Part shown: positions 24,801-38,041 of the stretch, in pieces
How positions within the stretch are numbered: position 1 is the first letter of the stretch
Layout of the letters: each line of letters starts with the position of its first letter
Assembly (NCBI GenBank): GCA_037127255.1
Contig: JBANSL010000007.1
Span: forward strand, 64,775,038-64,839,037
Origin: Persicaria tinctoria
Taxonomy: Eukaryota; Streptophyta; Magnoliopsida; Caryophyllales; Polygonaceae
Reading direction: 5' to 3'
Length of the DNA: 64,000 nt
Notes under the pieces: generated by a model
Seen by the model: the letters and a program-made list of their open reading frames with translations, nothing else
What the model was told of the DNA's origin: nothing
Databases searched by the model: none
Translations under genes and position numbers: made by a program

Positions 24801-27320
24801 CAAAGTAACTATCTCATCTTAACGCCCTGGTCATATAATAGGTCAAGTATGGCACGTAATCATATGACGAGATACATTTAGAAAGCGTGGGTCCTACATG
24901 ATACTAGCGATACATGATGTGATACGAGCATAGTCAAGAGTCATTCAAGGGAGTTCACATAATATCCATGAAAACAAGAGGGATCACCACAGAGCAACGA
25001 ATAGAACATCATAACGATAGATCATAATCATGCTATGAATGAACTGTCGTAGAGCACATAAAACGGTACAATAACTATCACATTATAGAACAAGTATGGC
25101 ATGCAATTACTTAACGAGTCATATTAGAAAGCATAACTGCATAAGCCATATATGATACTACTAGCACGCATAAAGGAATAAATACGATCAAGGCAATTCG
25201 ACTAAATTCATTCTAACATTCAGGTGTCATGCCTATGTGGGATCATGATATAGCGTGATGTGTGATCATGCGAGGTTTCAAGTCATGGTTCATGCAAGCA
25301 CGAGAGGATATCATAGAGTCAATAAGGAATACCATCAAACGATAACATGTAAGCATGCTGGAATTAACCATCACGGAAAGTAAATCGATCCTTGAGTTCC
25401 ACATCAATCTAATTTGCATGAGTAAGACATGTTAAGGGGATAGAAAAGGGAAAAGACCACACTATCAGGAACCTAGCTCAAGAGAGGAATTCCACGATAA
25501 TGTCTGCAAGATACAAATGCGCACAAGTCGCAACTAAGGGTCCTACATGGTGCTAAAGGCTCAACATGACGTACGATACATGCATGCAACTATTCTTGAC
25601 GATGCATAAGAGGTCGCTCACTCACACTTCAACGATATAGAAGCATGAGAAAAGTTTAACACAAGTCCAAATAATGGCGATATGACTATAATACGAGGAC
25701 ATGAGCTCAAATAAAAAGATACTAAGATAACATGCAATAATCAAGACTCTATTATACCACATATTCTCCATTCAACGCAAGTAATCACACAACGATATTA
25801 ATTGCAAAACACCCAACATGGGTTAATCTGACGAATACAGAATAGATGGGCATGTTGTAGATTCGTGTCGCAAAATGAGTAATAAGCGTCAAGGCGTCAT
25901 CAGCTAGTATGCTAAAGAGATCATCTTACGGGGCATTCGTACAAGAGGAGCTTACCACACTATCATGGACCTAATTCACGGAAAGCAACACTCATATAGA
26001 CTCGTATCATGCCATTCATGGTTCTAACCAATCAGTAGTACGATCATTACAACAGGTCAATCAGACACGCGAACCCAAACAAAATCATGACAGAAAGCGA
26101 GATGCAACACGAGACCTAAACAATGTGACTAGCATGGATACAGAATGTTATACAATCACAAATTTACATTAAGGATCATGACAATAACATGTACTAGAAA
26201 TTATGTATCATATAAGGCATGTTGACATCAAGTTGTAACACGTATCAAATAAGGAACTTGCTTCATCAGGGTATCAAAATGTAACGATCACACTATCATG
26301 AACCTAGTAGAGTAAAATCATGCAGATTCATTTCATGCAGCTCACACATCCATTCAATCCTACGATCAATAGGCTAAGTAAACATGCTATGACAACATAT
26401 AATCATGGTAGAAGCCAAGACATAACACAAGACCTAAGCAAGGTAACCAATCATAGATGCAACAACATGAGTGGCTTTTTACCAATGGGCATTCACAGGG
26501 TACATGCCAAATATCACAAAATTATATTATGCAATTCAGAGAGAGTCACAATTACAATCGGACAGAGATCCCTAAGGGCAACCATTGACTTTTCCCAACC
26601 GACTCATCACCCCTCTTTCCCGTGGGACTTTGGTACGACTCTTTTTTGTAAGAAGACACTGGTTGATCATCATAAGAATATGGAAAGACAGCCCCAGAAA
26701 CACCCTACTTTTGACTCAAAGTGACATCAAGAACTTCCAACACCCACTCAAACAAACTTAGCATCCAACCATGATCCCCGACACAATTTATTTATCAACC
26801 CGATTCCCATGAAAGATAATGACATCTGAGAAAAGATTTGATGGAACCGAAAAAGTGGCTAACATAGCGGAAGGGATCGTCCCACACAAGCTGGGTATGA
26901 CCAGACAGAAACAAGGGTACTCCCACTATCCCATTCGCATAGATCAATCAATACACATTTAATTGTTAGACATACCAATCAGACTTTAGCACATCAAGCA
27001 CTCAGCATAGAATCAGTCAATAACACTCATAATGATCTCCTTGGGGTCTCCCAACCAAGCTGTAAAGAACAAGCTGATATTTCGCCTACCATTCCCAACT
27101 ACACCCAATAGGGGTGGTCTATCGCCTTTACTACCCACTCGTATCCCCGTTTAGTCGGTTTTCATCTTTTATTACAAGTCGAGTTCATTACTTAGTCCAA
27201 TTTAGGTTAGACACCTTAAGTTCATTTTGCCCTTTCAAAACACTTCCAAATCCTTTGAAATTCATGGGCGGTTTTCCAAAACATACACTCGACCCTTGCG
27301 TACCCGAATTGCACAACCTC

Positions 27321-27333
27321 AGCTCTAATACCA
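27321..27333 (-). promoter_or_regulatory. Primer-binding site of the LARD
   Basis: Minus strand TGGTATTAGAGCT, four bases inside the LTR end. It matches the complement of the initiator tRNA-Met 3' end (TGGTATCAGAGC) except for one base. This sets the element's orientation. Confidence 0.8.
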
Positions 27334-27337
27334 TCTT

Positions 27338-30300
27338 TGTAACGGCCCAGAATTATAATTTCTGGGTTACGTTTCAAGGGATAAAACCCCTTGTTCGGAT
27401 CTTGCAATCCAGGTACGGGTCGAGGTTTCAAACTCATTTTAAGATTTGTAGAAAGAGGGATTTCAAACCCTAAAACCTCGAAGGGCCGTTGGGTACCCTT
27501 AACCTGTCCTAAGACTATGTCGCGGAAACCATTTCAAACGGAAGTAAAGCGGAAGTAAAGTACATATACAAGTGCCACGGCGGAGCCGGGTCAAAACGGA
27601 GTCAAAAGTATAAATCCAAAACAATATAATCAGAGTCTGGTGAAATCTATAACTCCAACGCTCACTCTCCGCCGACAAAATGACCCGCGCAATAAGCAAA
27701 CAGCACCGATAGAATTATCATAAATAATTCCTAAAAAAATTGATTTGGGGCAGGATTAGATCGATGCCCACTTAACTCTGCATCCCAACCATAAGCACAC
27801 ATATACGCTATACCTAATAAAGATGCTCTAATGCAGTACGAAATTCAAACACACTAGCATGCTCCTAGTTCATAATATTGTGCAGAAGTACTGTAAAGGG
27901 CCCAAGACAATGCCAAGTGGCATATCCCTCTCCTACCTCCACCCCTTCCGACATGCGGAGACTGGCCAGCTCGTGAATGCATTCATGCATAATCGGGGGG
28001 CACGCATGCCTAACCCGCTCCACAATAAAGCCCGCATGCATATCATAATATAAGGAAGTACTCGATTGACTCAGGGTACCCGATGAGGCTGGGCTACCCT
28101 ATGACCCTAGCAAAGACTTCTAGGACTATCACAGATAACGGCCGTTCTGTTTACATACGCACAAAGAAAAAGAATGCTCAACGATCGATGCAACCTAGCA
28201 TGGTACTACATGACATGCTGATCATGAATGCAAGCACCTAGTATATCATGCACCTAAAGCAGGGAATAGCTCTATTCAATCTGAGTAAGCTCCGAAGAGA
28301 CTTACCTGAAGACGCAGAACAGCAAGATAACACAAGCAAGGGCCCAATGCAAGTCCAGAGTATAATCCAATAGCATTACACACCTATCATCAAGCCATTT
28401 CCATAAGCTACCGGTCCATCATTCATACTCACACAAAACCCAAGTTCTCAACATCCTCAAAACAAATCGACGGTAAAACCATTTCCCAAAACCCTTCCGA
28501 TACTATCAACATCAACCAAAATCATTCTCACAATTTCCTTTTCAAAACCAACATCATCAAACCAAGGCAAGGAGTCCCGACATTAAAATTTAAACCTTAA
28601 AATCAATACCTCAAAATCATATTATAGAAATAATTCCGGCATTTCGGTTTCAACACATCAAATCCCTTTAAGAAACATTTTCGGACGATTTAAACTTCTT
28701 CTAAATAATTTAACAACAATGTTTAATAAGATAAAATACCAAAACTCAACCCATTTTAGCACTCCACATTTAAACAACAAATTATTTTATCATTTATAAA
28801 ACATTTATAAACACCACATAATATCTTAATAACATATATGCATCAAATAATACTACTTTTAAAATACATATACTAATTTCCCAAGAGTATATTTATCTCA
28901 CAAAATCTCATAATATAAAAATAATCATAATAACTTAACAAAATAAGTCACAATATATTACATATATATAAACATGTACATAACATCATATTTAAAACCC
29001 ATATAATAACAACAACAAAACACAACCCAACCCTTCAGGAAAGCCCAACCCCAAAAGAAAAGGCCTGAATCCAAGGAGAAGGAAAGAAAAGAAAGGCCTG
29101 GCCCAAACCTGAAATTGGAGGAAGGAAGGCCCAGCTCTACTTAACCCCAACCCGGGCCCAGAAAAGGAAGAAGAGAGAAGACCCGGCCCAGAAAAGGAAG
29201 AAGAAAGAAGACCCGGCCCAGCCCGGATCCCTCACACTTAACCCGGACCCAAGCCCAACTCTAATTAAAACAATCCCCCCCCCCCCCCCCCGAACCGGTT
29301 TTTCATTTAAAACAACCCCCCCTGAACCGGTTCACAAGGGAAACAGAGGCCCAAACCCGTCTCCTACCAACGCTGCTCGGAAAATCGAAGAGGAGGGGAG
29401 GAAGGTTCAGGCGCCGGCGGTGGCCTTCGCCCAGTCCCTTCGACATCCCACCCGACACCCAAGGACGCAGAAACAAGCAAGAAGGGAAAGGAGGAGGAGG
29501 AGTGCTCACCGAGGCGTCGACTCGTCGGTGCGTGATTGAGCTCGCTGGAGGCGTGAATCAAACGAATCTTGGCCTGGGGGAGGTTGGGGAGGTTAAAGGC
29601 GGAGCCTTTGGGTTGATAAGGAGCGAAAGAAGAGAGGATGAGAGGAGTCGAGACCTCACCGAGTCGAAACGGCAAAACAGAGCGGCGGAAGGTGCTCGGC
29701 GGCGCTCCGGGACAACGCTCAGGGGATGCGCTCGGGTACGCTCGGAAGCTGCCACTACTTCTAGACGGAGAAGAGGAGGGAAGAAGAATCTGTTGTTGTT
29801 CGTTTTGGCTTGCGGAGCAGGGGGAGAAAGCTTTGGGACTCAACTCCGAACGGTAGAGGAGAGAGATGAGGACGGTGGTGGCTTGGAGAGGTGCTTGGCA
29901 CTCGGAGCTCTCGAAATAGAGGGGGTGTGGGATGAAGGAGGATGATGAGATGGAGGGTTGGTCTGGAACAACAAATGGAAACAAAAGGGAAATGCTTGGT
30001 GTGTACAGGAAGAGAATCACATGGGAGATTTGTTTTGGGTTGGTCTGTTGTCAGACTACGAAAAAGGAAGGGGGGTGAGGGGTTCCTGAAATGTGTAAGA
30101 AAGAAAGGAGGAAGGTGACAAAGGTCCCAACTCCCAATAAAAATTAATAACTGGAAAATCTCGTAACGCGCTCTCTCGGTCTTATCCCGATTCTTTTAAA
30201 ATAAATTTTAAATTTTTAAATCCGAATTTAATAATGAAATCCGAACATCATTTCCCAATTCTCGGCATGTGAAAGCGGGGAGAAAAATCTATTTTGCATA

Positions 30301-30434
30301 AATTTCAAAATTTAGCCGAAATATGCTTTAAAATTTCGATTTCGGTTTATTAAATTGATGACGAGTTTTCATTGGAATATCCGAATTAACTCCAATTTAA
30401 GTTTATTATTATTTTAAAAATTCGGGCCTTTACA
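27338..30434 (-). mobile_element. 5' LTR of the LARD (uninterrupted)
   Basis: A 3097-bp direct repeat of 14643-21837 without the CACTA insertion. Small differences include a 9-base duplication GGTTGGGGA near 29581 and loss of about ten bases after CGACTCG near 29520. A minus-strand frame of 218 codons (29364-30020) exists here, but the matching frame in the other LTR is only 113 codons, which argues against coding. Confidence 0.92.
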
Positions 30435-30439
30435 CAATA

Positions 30440-33400
30440 AGTACCCGACCATGAGTATAAAACTTTAAAAAAAAACATATAAAAAAATAATGACCTAATT
30501 ATGTAAGAGAGGATGACAATATATGTGTTGTAGTTGTATATCAATAGCATGGTAAAGATCACTTTGTAAAGCAATTGCCACTTCGGTTTTAGCATCAGAT
30601 ATACCTTGACATTATTACGTTTACAACATGTGATAAATTATGAGGATGTAGGTGTTGAAATTCCTGCTAGAGAATTAGCAACAATCTGAAATAAAACAAA
30701 TATTACGAGTCATTTAATATATAATATTAAGGAAATGGAAATCTTATAAAATATTGATTGACAGCAAATGTAGAATTTATACAATAGTACCTGGGCATGA
30801 GTACGTCGTTTACGACGTTAGAAGAACTCAGATTGGTCTAAAAATGAATTACTTGATCGCTGAGTTAAGGCAGCAATCTGAAGGTTTTGATAAATAATAA
30901 AGATAATAACTATGAAACATAATATATGTCGTAATGTTTCTTGTCCTATGTTATTAAAACAATGGAAGCATAACAAAGTAATCCACGATTGGGAAAGTCC
31001 AATTTACATTTTCAGATCGCAAATTAATCGCAGAAGGAATGACAATCGGCCCAACATTATGTACTACATCTTCAACGGGAAGAGAACAAACAGGCTCAGC
31101 CACATCTGTGTTTGCGGTGTAATACAATTCAAGTGCATCCTCACGACACCATTTTTTTCCCTACACATTACAACATACATCATTAAGATAAAAATAAAAA
31201 TAGAACCATAATAAAAGGGATGAATTATGACACGCATGAAACTGACATTTAGGAAATGATTGGCACGATCCATAGTTTCACCCTGGGAAATGTCAAGGAA
31301 AGAACAAACTAACTTCTCCTTGGCCAAAGGCAAGAGGTTGTCATCCATTGTTAAAAGAACTACAAAACAAAAAACACATAAATAAGTATAGAAAGAAGAG
31401 AAAACAAATAATAAAATACATGCGGCAAACAGTCACAAAATAAGAACCACAACATCAATGGGCCACTATAAAGACTCCACTAATGTCCACGCTAACCCTC
31501 ACAAACACCGGCACTAATACACCAAATGCAATTTGCATAAATCTATTATCGGGTTAAATGGAGAAATTTTTTGACACAATTTAAAGGTTGTGGCCTGCAA
31601 AGTTATTTCACATGCATATTGGAAGAATATTTGAAACAATCTTCTTAAATCCTAATTCCTAAATCCTAAGGACCCTAACTTAAATAATCATTATCCCACT
31701 TTTCAAGCTGTTCCAAGAATGAGAAACTTTCTTTTATTGCTTCCATTGAGTTACACTCCTAAACAGAAAAAGGTCATTCCTCTCCTAATATCCAACTAAA
31801 AGAAACCGGGAAACTAGAATGAGAATAACCAATAAGAGGAGATATGAAGTGGAGATAAGGCATGAAAATAATCATAGAATAAAACAATCCGAAGTCTTGT
31901 ATTCTCCGTTTGTAATATAGATATCACATATCATAGAAGAATAGAAAAGCAAATGCAACTCTAAACCTAAATAAGAAACACAATTTGGAACTTTGCATAC
32001 TTCAAACCTCAAAGGCAAATTACAAATAGCCAAGCAAATACAATTTGATCAACTGAACAATTGGATTTTAATTTCTAGATCAACTCAATAGATGAGGCTA
32101 AAGTACCTTCAAAGACCAGAGAACCTATCTGAATGGAGGTGGAGAATAACCAGTAGATGAGGAGAAAGAGGGAAGAAGAAGTACCCTGCGTAATGAAGGA
32201 GAAAAATGGTGTATGACAAAGGAGAAGAAGAAACAAAACAGGTATCCCCCAATTTTTAACAATAACAAAATGCTTAAAATCTTATACCCCTAAATTATAT
32301 CTATATCCCCAGCCATGTTTGAAATAATAGTTGTGATATGGATTATCAATCCACCTTACTACGTAAAAGCAAAAGATATATGATGTATGCCAAATCAAAG
32401 ATGAACAGACATGACCAAACAACAAAGATGAATTCATTCTATAGCTTAAAAGATCGGAGACTTGATCCAATCGGAATACCAGTAGAAAGATCGAAGAAAT
32501 AGTTCCACATGACGTAACAAACACTAACGAGGGGAAATTGGAGTAGGAAAATCAATCACAACATCAAATAACCGATATTCGTTCATGATTTCAAGAATAA
32601 TAGAATCTGAGATGAAACAAGAAAGAAGCCTGCAATCATCCAGAAAAGCGACCGTACAATATATGATATCACTTTCATATCTTATCCCGATTGATATATT
32701 TGAGATTTTAGGAGATAATATCACCGAAGTGATCGTCGATGTACTGGGAACGCGAAAACTTTTATCCCGAATGCTTTCAACATTACTCGACAATTAAACC
32801 TGCAATTATCCAGAAAAGCGAGGATATAAAGGGCAAATCGAAGATGAAGATGCGCAGACTGCATCGTAAACAGTTCAAATTCAAACTAATGGAAACGGAA
32901 TTGGATCAATTGGACGACTACAAACAAAATCACCAAATCTGACAATAGTAAAATGACGAAATAGGAAAACCTCTTATTAAAAATCGGAAACCAAAGAGGA
33001 AATTAGGTCACCTGTGAAGTAAAAATGGTACAAAAACAAAAAATCGGAAATTAGGTCACCTGAGAAGTAAAAACGATAAATAAGCCGAAGAGGAACATAA
33101 GCGTATGCTTACTGGACAACGGTGATGGTGACGATGGAGTAAGCAATGGTGGCGAAGGGTACAAAAACTACAACAGATGAAGATAGACCCAGACAGACGA
33201 GCAGAGGAATTTCCTCAAAACAAGCAGATAAGAGAGAGAACATACAATAGAAAGAGAAGCAAGAGATAGAAGTGGAAAGGAAAGCAGCTAGAGAGGAAGA
33301 AACCCTGAGGCGGTGAGACTAAAAGAACAACTGAAAGAACACTTATGTCCCTGAAAATAAAAAATAAACATTTTTAAATTCAATTTTTCAGGGCAAATAT

Positions 33401-33560
33401 GGTAAGCTAAGACACAACCAATCAGACCCGTCCAAAATATTATAAAACCCCAATCGGACGGCCCAAAACCAACCTTAGGTTTTATAAAACCAGCAGCACT
33501 TGGTAGCCGTAGATAACTTCCTAATCCAACGGTTGATTTAACAAGTTACACTCAGTTTTA
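30440..33560 (-). other. Region with weak minus-strand exon candidates
   Basis: No gene can be called with confidence. On the minus strand there are open segments MDDNLLPLAKEKLVCSFLDI (31348 downward, continuing SQGETMDRANHFLNVSF), GKKWCREDALELYYTANTDV (about 31175 downward, ending INLRSENVNW), and RRKRRTHAQ followed by GTACT (about 30790-30820). The last resembles a basic box at 13985-14039. These may be 5' exons of the Helitron gene, split by the LARD. The CTCAGGGTTTCTTCCTCTC stretch read on the minus strand near 33300 looks like a plant 5' leader. Confidence 0.35.
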
Positions 33561-33662
33561 TAGGAGTAAGGATAATGCTAGTGGTATTGCCACATTATTA
33601 AATAAGAATTTAGGTGGTAAGTACTATCGGTATATATATATTTTTTTTGGTACAAGACAAGG

Positions 33663-33842
33663 AGTTGGGGATGGTCAATTGCGGTTGACTCATTGCCCAA
33701 TAGCGTCCTGGTGGACGAAGTCGCTAATGTCTATAGGCATCTGCTCGGCGACAAATGAAGAAGAGAAGCCGATATGCGTCAGTCTATCGACAACCTGGTT
33801 CCCCTCTTTGAACCTCTCGAACGTTCGACAAAGGCCCAGGGC
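33663..33842 (-). pseudogene. LINE RNase H domain, C-terminal piece
   Basis: The minus strand reads LGLCRTFERFKEGNQVVDRL, then THIGFSSSF. This is the end of a plant L1-type LINE RNase H domain (the REGNxxADxLA block). It is cut off by the CACTA-like element at 33843 and continues from 37375-37655, which holds the preceding part of the domain. Confidence 0.7.
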
Positions 33843-34186
33843 CACTACAAAAAAAATTATATTTGCCACGGTAGGTAGCAACGGCATAGGCTTGTCGTCG
33901 TCAATGCTACAATTTTTGCCACGGATTAGCGACGGCAAGCACGGTTAGGCGGTGAGCAATATTATTTTAAGGTTTTTTTTTTAATTTGATGATGATAAAA
34001 TAAGAGAGGGAGTGAAAGGCGGCCGCTCCGCTTCCCATGAAAACCTAGATCTCCATCTCTGTTCGCTCTCTTAGTCTCCCGTCTCCCTTCTTCTTCTTCA
34101 TCACGTCTCACCTCTCCCGATCCCCATCACGATCCCTCCTCAGCGGCCGCTCCTTCTTGTAGATTCGCTCATCTCAATCACCATAG

Positions 34187-34507
34187 ATGAGGACAACCTC
34201 GCCCTCTCTTCTACCCCATCCGGCCGCTTCCGGTACTTCCTCTTTTTGGTTACCAAATCAGACAGATTCCAGCGATTACGATTCGAGATCCGAGGTGTGG
34301 TTCTTTGATTTTATCAGGAGTGCGAGGATGGAATCTAGGGAGAAGAGATCTACAGGCTTGTCCTACGGGGGAGAGAGCGAGTATAAGTCCGGAGGCATGG
34401 TGGATTTAGGTTTGGGCGATTCAGAGTCGATTGTTCCGAAGACGAACTCCTCGTTCGAATCGACAGGTTCGGCGGCGTCAGTTTCGAACCTACCTGCGGT
34501 TACATGA
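34187..34507 (+). pseudogene. Possible captured coding fragment in CACTA-like element
   Basis: A 106-codon frame starts MRTTSPSLLPHPAASGTSSF and includes YDSRSEVWFFDFIRSARM and a serine/glycine-rich tail. It follows a CT-rich leader (34060-34180) of the type seen in plant 5' UTRs. Two downstream segments preceded by CAG and open in one frame, SSSLFAAHVLGKLCTDHAG (35769) and LFNQPSFAELLSQYSCHGYG (36112), could be further exons. I do not recognise the gene. Confidence 0.35.
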
Positions 34508-36425
34508 GGTAGTGGAGAGGAGCCCGACCTCGTTCAGGTGCAGGATTTGAAGGCCACTTTGCCCCCTGTGGAATCTATTGGAAGGTAATATAAATCTACA
34601 TCTCTTCGATTGATTTCATTGGATACTATTGTGAAATTGATGGACCAATAGATTAATTCAAAGAAGTTGATGGACAAACAGATTAATTCAAAGATCTACA
34701 GGTACTTAAAATTGGTTCACTTTCAGTTGCGAATTTAGGGTTCTTAAAACTCATTCTCAAATATGGATTTATTTAACTTATTCACACTACAGGTACTTAG
34801 TTAATTGCATACGAGTACTTTGGGTATTGAATCTCGTGAATAATTTCATGTTGAAACTTAAGTCATATACTCCTCTCTTTTGTATGTCTGATTCATGGTT
34901 GTTATGGACTTGTATTATCTAATGATTGTCTAGTGTCAAAACCACTGGTTAAGATTAAAAGTCTTCTCAAACTAGGCTATATTTTTTTAGAAGTGTGTGT
35001 GGAGAATTAGGTTGTATACTCCTATATACATGTAACACTCTTCCATATACGTTCATATTTTATAATTAGGCTGTATTTTTTTAGGAGTGTGCGTGGAGAA
35101 TTCAAACACGTCCAGGACCTTTATACAATATGGAACTGAAGAGTTGCACATGTCTTCTTCTTAGAAGTAGATTAACTGCTGCTCTTTTTAGAAGTAGATT
35201 AATTGCTGCTCTTCTTCTTTAGCTTTTGTTTAATGCTCACCATTTCTCTTAAAATGTTTGCAGTGGTGGTTGCTTTATATAATTAGAAAATCTTTTGTTC
35301 CTTGCTAGGAATTTCTTGGTTTGTACCAAACTTTATCTTCATCTCTTTTTTCCCTTATCTTTTGTTCCTTGCTAGGAGGTTCCCTTATCTTCATCTCTTT
35401 TTTCTCTTAAAATGTTTGCAGTGGTGGTTGCTTTATACACTCCAAGCATTATCCCTTTCTCCTTGCTGAATTTGCTAGATTTCGAGATGACAAGAAAAAA
35501 AATACAATTTGTGTGCTCAGTTTCACTATCTATTTCTGTTTTTTTGTTTACATACAACAATTTCTACTTTTTAACCATTATCAATAAATCAATTAGCTTT
35601 GGCTTTAGGGTTGTCCATTAACTAGTTTCACAATGTCATAAGCTATGTTTTTACCCCTGAGTTGTTGCACATGTCTTCTTCTAGTTTGTTTGAGGTTCCA
35701 TGAGGGGAATGCATTTTTTTCTTATAATTTCTTTGAGGCTTTAAAGTTTCATGCTAAAACCTTTGCAGATGTCTTCTAGTTTATTTGCTGCACATGTTTT
35801 GGGAAAGTTATGTACTGATCATGCTGGATGTCTGGTTGTCTCTTTCATCGAAAAGATTGATATGTTGTCTTCAAAGGTTTGACCCTTTTCCATCTATTTG
35901 AAAATTGCATCGTTCACCATATAACTGTTTGAATTTATAAGGCCTCAAAGTCTCCAAATCTCATTTTTGTTGAATAGTTCACGCCTTGTCGAATATACTT
36001 CTATAATCTTTTGGCAACTTGTTTTTTACTCGTGACGTTCAATATTGTCTTTTCTTACTTGCTTCCTTTGTGACATGGACATTCTAACTTTTACGTGTTT
36101 CTTTTGCAGTTATTTAATCAGCCTTCATTTGCTGAGTTATTAAGTCAGTACTCCTGTCATGGATACGGGTATGTTAGAAATAAATGCAAGTATTTGACGT
36201 GATATGATGCAACATAATCATTGTCTTATGTTTTCTTCATACAACAAGCCCATTATTGTTGAGGCATCAAACTAGAATTGGATATAGTTGTGGTGAGGGA
36301 AAGAGAAATAGAGTGAACTGTATGAAGGGCTAGTTCCTTGTAGCCCTGTCACTTGTATGTGTGAACAATTGTGCATAGGTTCCTGAACACAATATATCTG
36401 AAGACTAAATACCCTAATACCTCTC

Positions 36426-36717
36426 AAGCTGGAGCAGTATATATTGAAGATGCTCAACTTGTTCCAATCTTAATATATCTTAATATATTCTATTTCTCTT
36501 AAGTGCTTTTGAAGTGGTATATATTAACTTGTTCATGTTGCTTGCAAATGCTATATTAGCTTGCTCTATTAAGCTGGAGCAGTATATATATTGAAGATGC
36601 TCAACTTGTTCCAATCTTAATATATCTTAATATATTCTATTTCTCTTAAGTGCTTTTGAAGTGGTATATATTAACTTGTTCATGTTGCTTGCAAATGCTA
36701 TATTAGCTTGCTCTATT
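36426..36717 (+). repeat. Tandem duplication, about 145 bp x 2
   Basis: Two nearly identical copies (36426-36570 and 36571-36717) start AAGCTGGAGCAGTATATAT and end TTGCTCTATT. The second has two extra bases (AT). It lies within the CACTA-like element. Confidence 0.9.
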
Positions 36718-37374
36718 TTTTCATTGATCTGGTGTATTAAAGCTCCAATCCCTTCAAATTTACAATGGAGGAATAACCGATGTTGGTGCGAAGAAAATCA
36801 AGCATGTTGGATTGTTGTCACACCTAAACGCTGAACGTGTCACAGAACTGCAACCACATCGATAAGTTCCTCGAATTGAATCTCTAGTGCATGTGCACGC
36901 CCTTATTTTAGTTGTCTTTTATAAGTAAACTATGGGCAAGTACATAAATAAGGCCCGATTAAGTCATCTAGTGTAATCTGTAAATAGTTCTTGGTGTTGA
37001 AGACACTGTAAAATCCTCTTGCTCCGTGCACCTGATCATGTGAGTGCCCAGCTTGTAAATAATTTTTGTGAAATTTAGCTGATTATATCATTATTGGTTA
37101 TACAAATGTCGTGTATTTGAATTTTTTTTTGAAAAATATTGGACTTTTTAGCCCGGGCCTAAAGAATCCGGGTTAAAAAGCATGCCCCTTTTTTTTTAAT
37201 TTTCTTTAATATTTTAGCGATGGCTAGTAGCCATCGCCAAAGTTAATTAGCCACGGCACTATTGGCGACGGCGGATTTGCCGTCGCTATGCCGTCGCTAA
37301 TGTCCTTTGGCGACGGCAAATTGGATTTTGGCGACGGATATTTGCCGTTGCTAATATAATTATTTTTTGTAGTG

Positions 37375-37655
37375 CCGGCGTCCGACACAACCATCTCAAT
37401 CTCTCAAGGACACCGCAAGGTCCCTTTCAAGACATTGATAAGCATCAAGCAGTCTCTCTCCACCTCAAGCCAAGAAAAACCCCTCATCGAAGCAACTTGG
37501 AAACCGAACAGAAGACCGCGATATTCCGCTTGCACAGTTGACAGCCGACCAAGATCCCGGGCGCCACAAGAAATGACTGATCCCTAGCAATCATGAATAA
37601 CAAAACCCGAGGAAGCAAGACCCGAGCCAGGCATAGCGCCATCAAAATTAAGTTT
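37375..37655 (-). pseudogene. LINE RNase H domain, N-terminal piece
   Basis: The minus strand reads FDGAMPGSGLASSGFVIHDC, a stop, then GSVISCGARDLGRLSTVQAE, YRGLLFGFQVASMRG and VERDCLMLINVLKG. This is the RVT_3-type RNase H of plant LINEs (FDGA, AExxGL, ExD motifs). Two in-frame stops show decay. The domain resumes at 33842 after the CACTA-like insertion. Confidence 0.75.
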
Positions 37656-38041
37656 GACGAGGTCCTAAAGATTATTTACATCGCATATAAATTAAGAAAT
37701 ACAATAGTACTAAATATATTATTTTCAAGATTTTTTCATTGAAATGAACCTTTGTTTACATCGCATTTGAAATGAACCTTTGTTTACAATAGTACTAAAT
37801 ATATTATTTACATCGCATATAAAGATTGTAGTGTGTAATTTCACACTTGTATACCTTTATTTTGTATAAAATTTCAATCTTTTGAGACACTTAGCACATT
37901 TGTGTAGTTTGAGATCAAACGCGAAAATATTAAAATAAAAATAATATTTTATGAAATTATAATGGGTGGCCTGGTGGGCTACTCGGCCCGCCCATGTGGA
38001 CGGGCTTGGGCAAGAGAGTTTGCCCAAAAACCGGGCCTAGC
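37656..38041. other. AT-rich spacer and GGCCCG-rich segment
   Basis: 37670-37950 is AT-rich with a repeated phrase TTGTTTACA(T/A)CGCAT or AATAGTACTAAATATATTAT (two copies each). 37960-38100 is rich in GGGCTTGGGC/GGCCCG, a composition typical of plant hAT-derived MITE ends. Terminal repeats could not be defined. Confidence 0.4.

Larger units (their letters stand above)
21838..27337 (-). mobile_element. LARD internal domain, non-coding, with degenerate internal repeats
   Basis: About 5.5 kb without retroviral coding domains on either strand. The minus-strand segment next to the PPT reads CTCGGGGACGAGACTTG, which resembles the 3' end of pol in chromovirus-type Ty3 elements. The stretch 24400-26760 contains diverged repeats. 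CACACTATCA(G/T)G(A/G)ACCTA occurs near 25458, 25954 and 26289. The phrase CAAGTATGGCA(C/T)G followed by a TTAGAAAGC block occurs near 24844 and 25091. No long open frame stands out. Confidence 0.75.
33843..37374. mobile_element. CACTA-like element with GCGACGGC subterminal repeats
   Basis: Ends CACTACAAAAAA...TTTTTTGTAGTG, with an extended inverted match into TTATATT(T)GC. Subterminal motifs of the GCGACGGCAAAT and GCCGTCGC type occur at 33866-33945 and densely at 37217-37350. It is 3532 bp long. A clean 3-bp duplication is not visible (GGC left, CCG right), but the element clearly interrupts a LINE RNase H reading. No transposase was found. The interior has a possible captured gene start (34187-34507) and possible exons near 35769-35880 and 36109-36170, none recognised. 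Confidence 0.8.

Noticed and set aside
29364..30020. 218-codon minus-strand frame in the LARD LTR, and 134-147-codon plus-strand frames in the same DNA
   Set aside because: Lengths differ between the two LTR copies, the frames overlap on both strands in GC-rich DNA, and no domain is recognisable.
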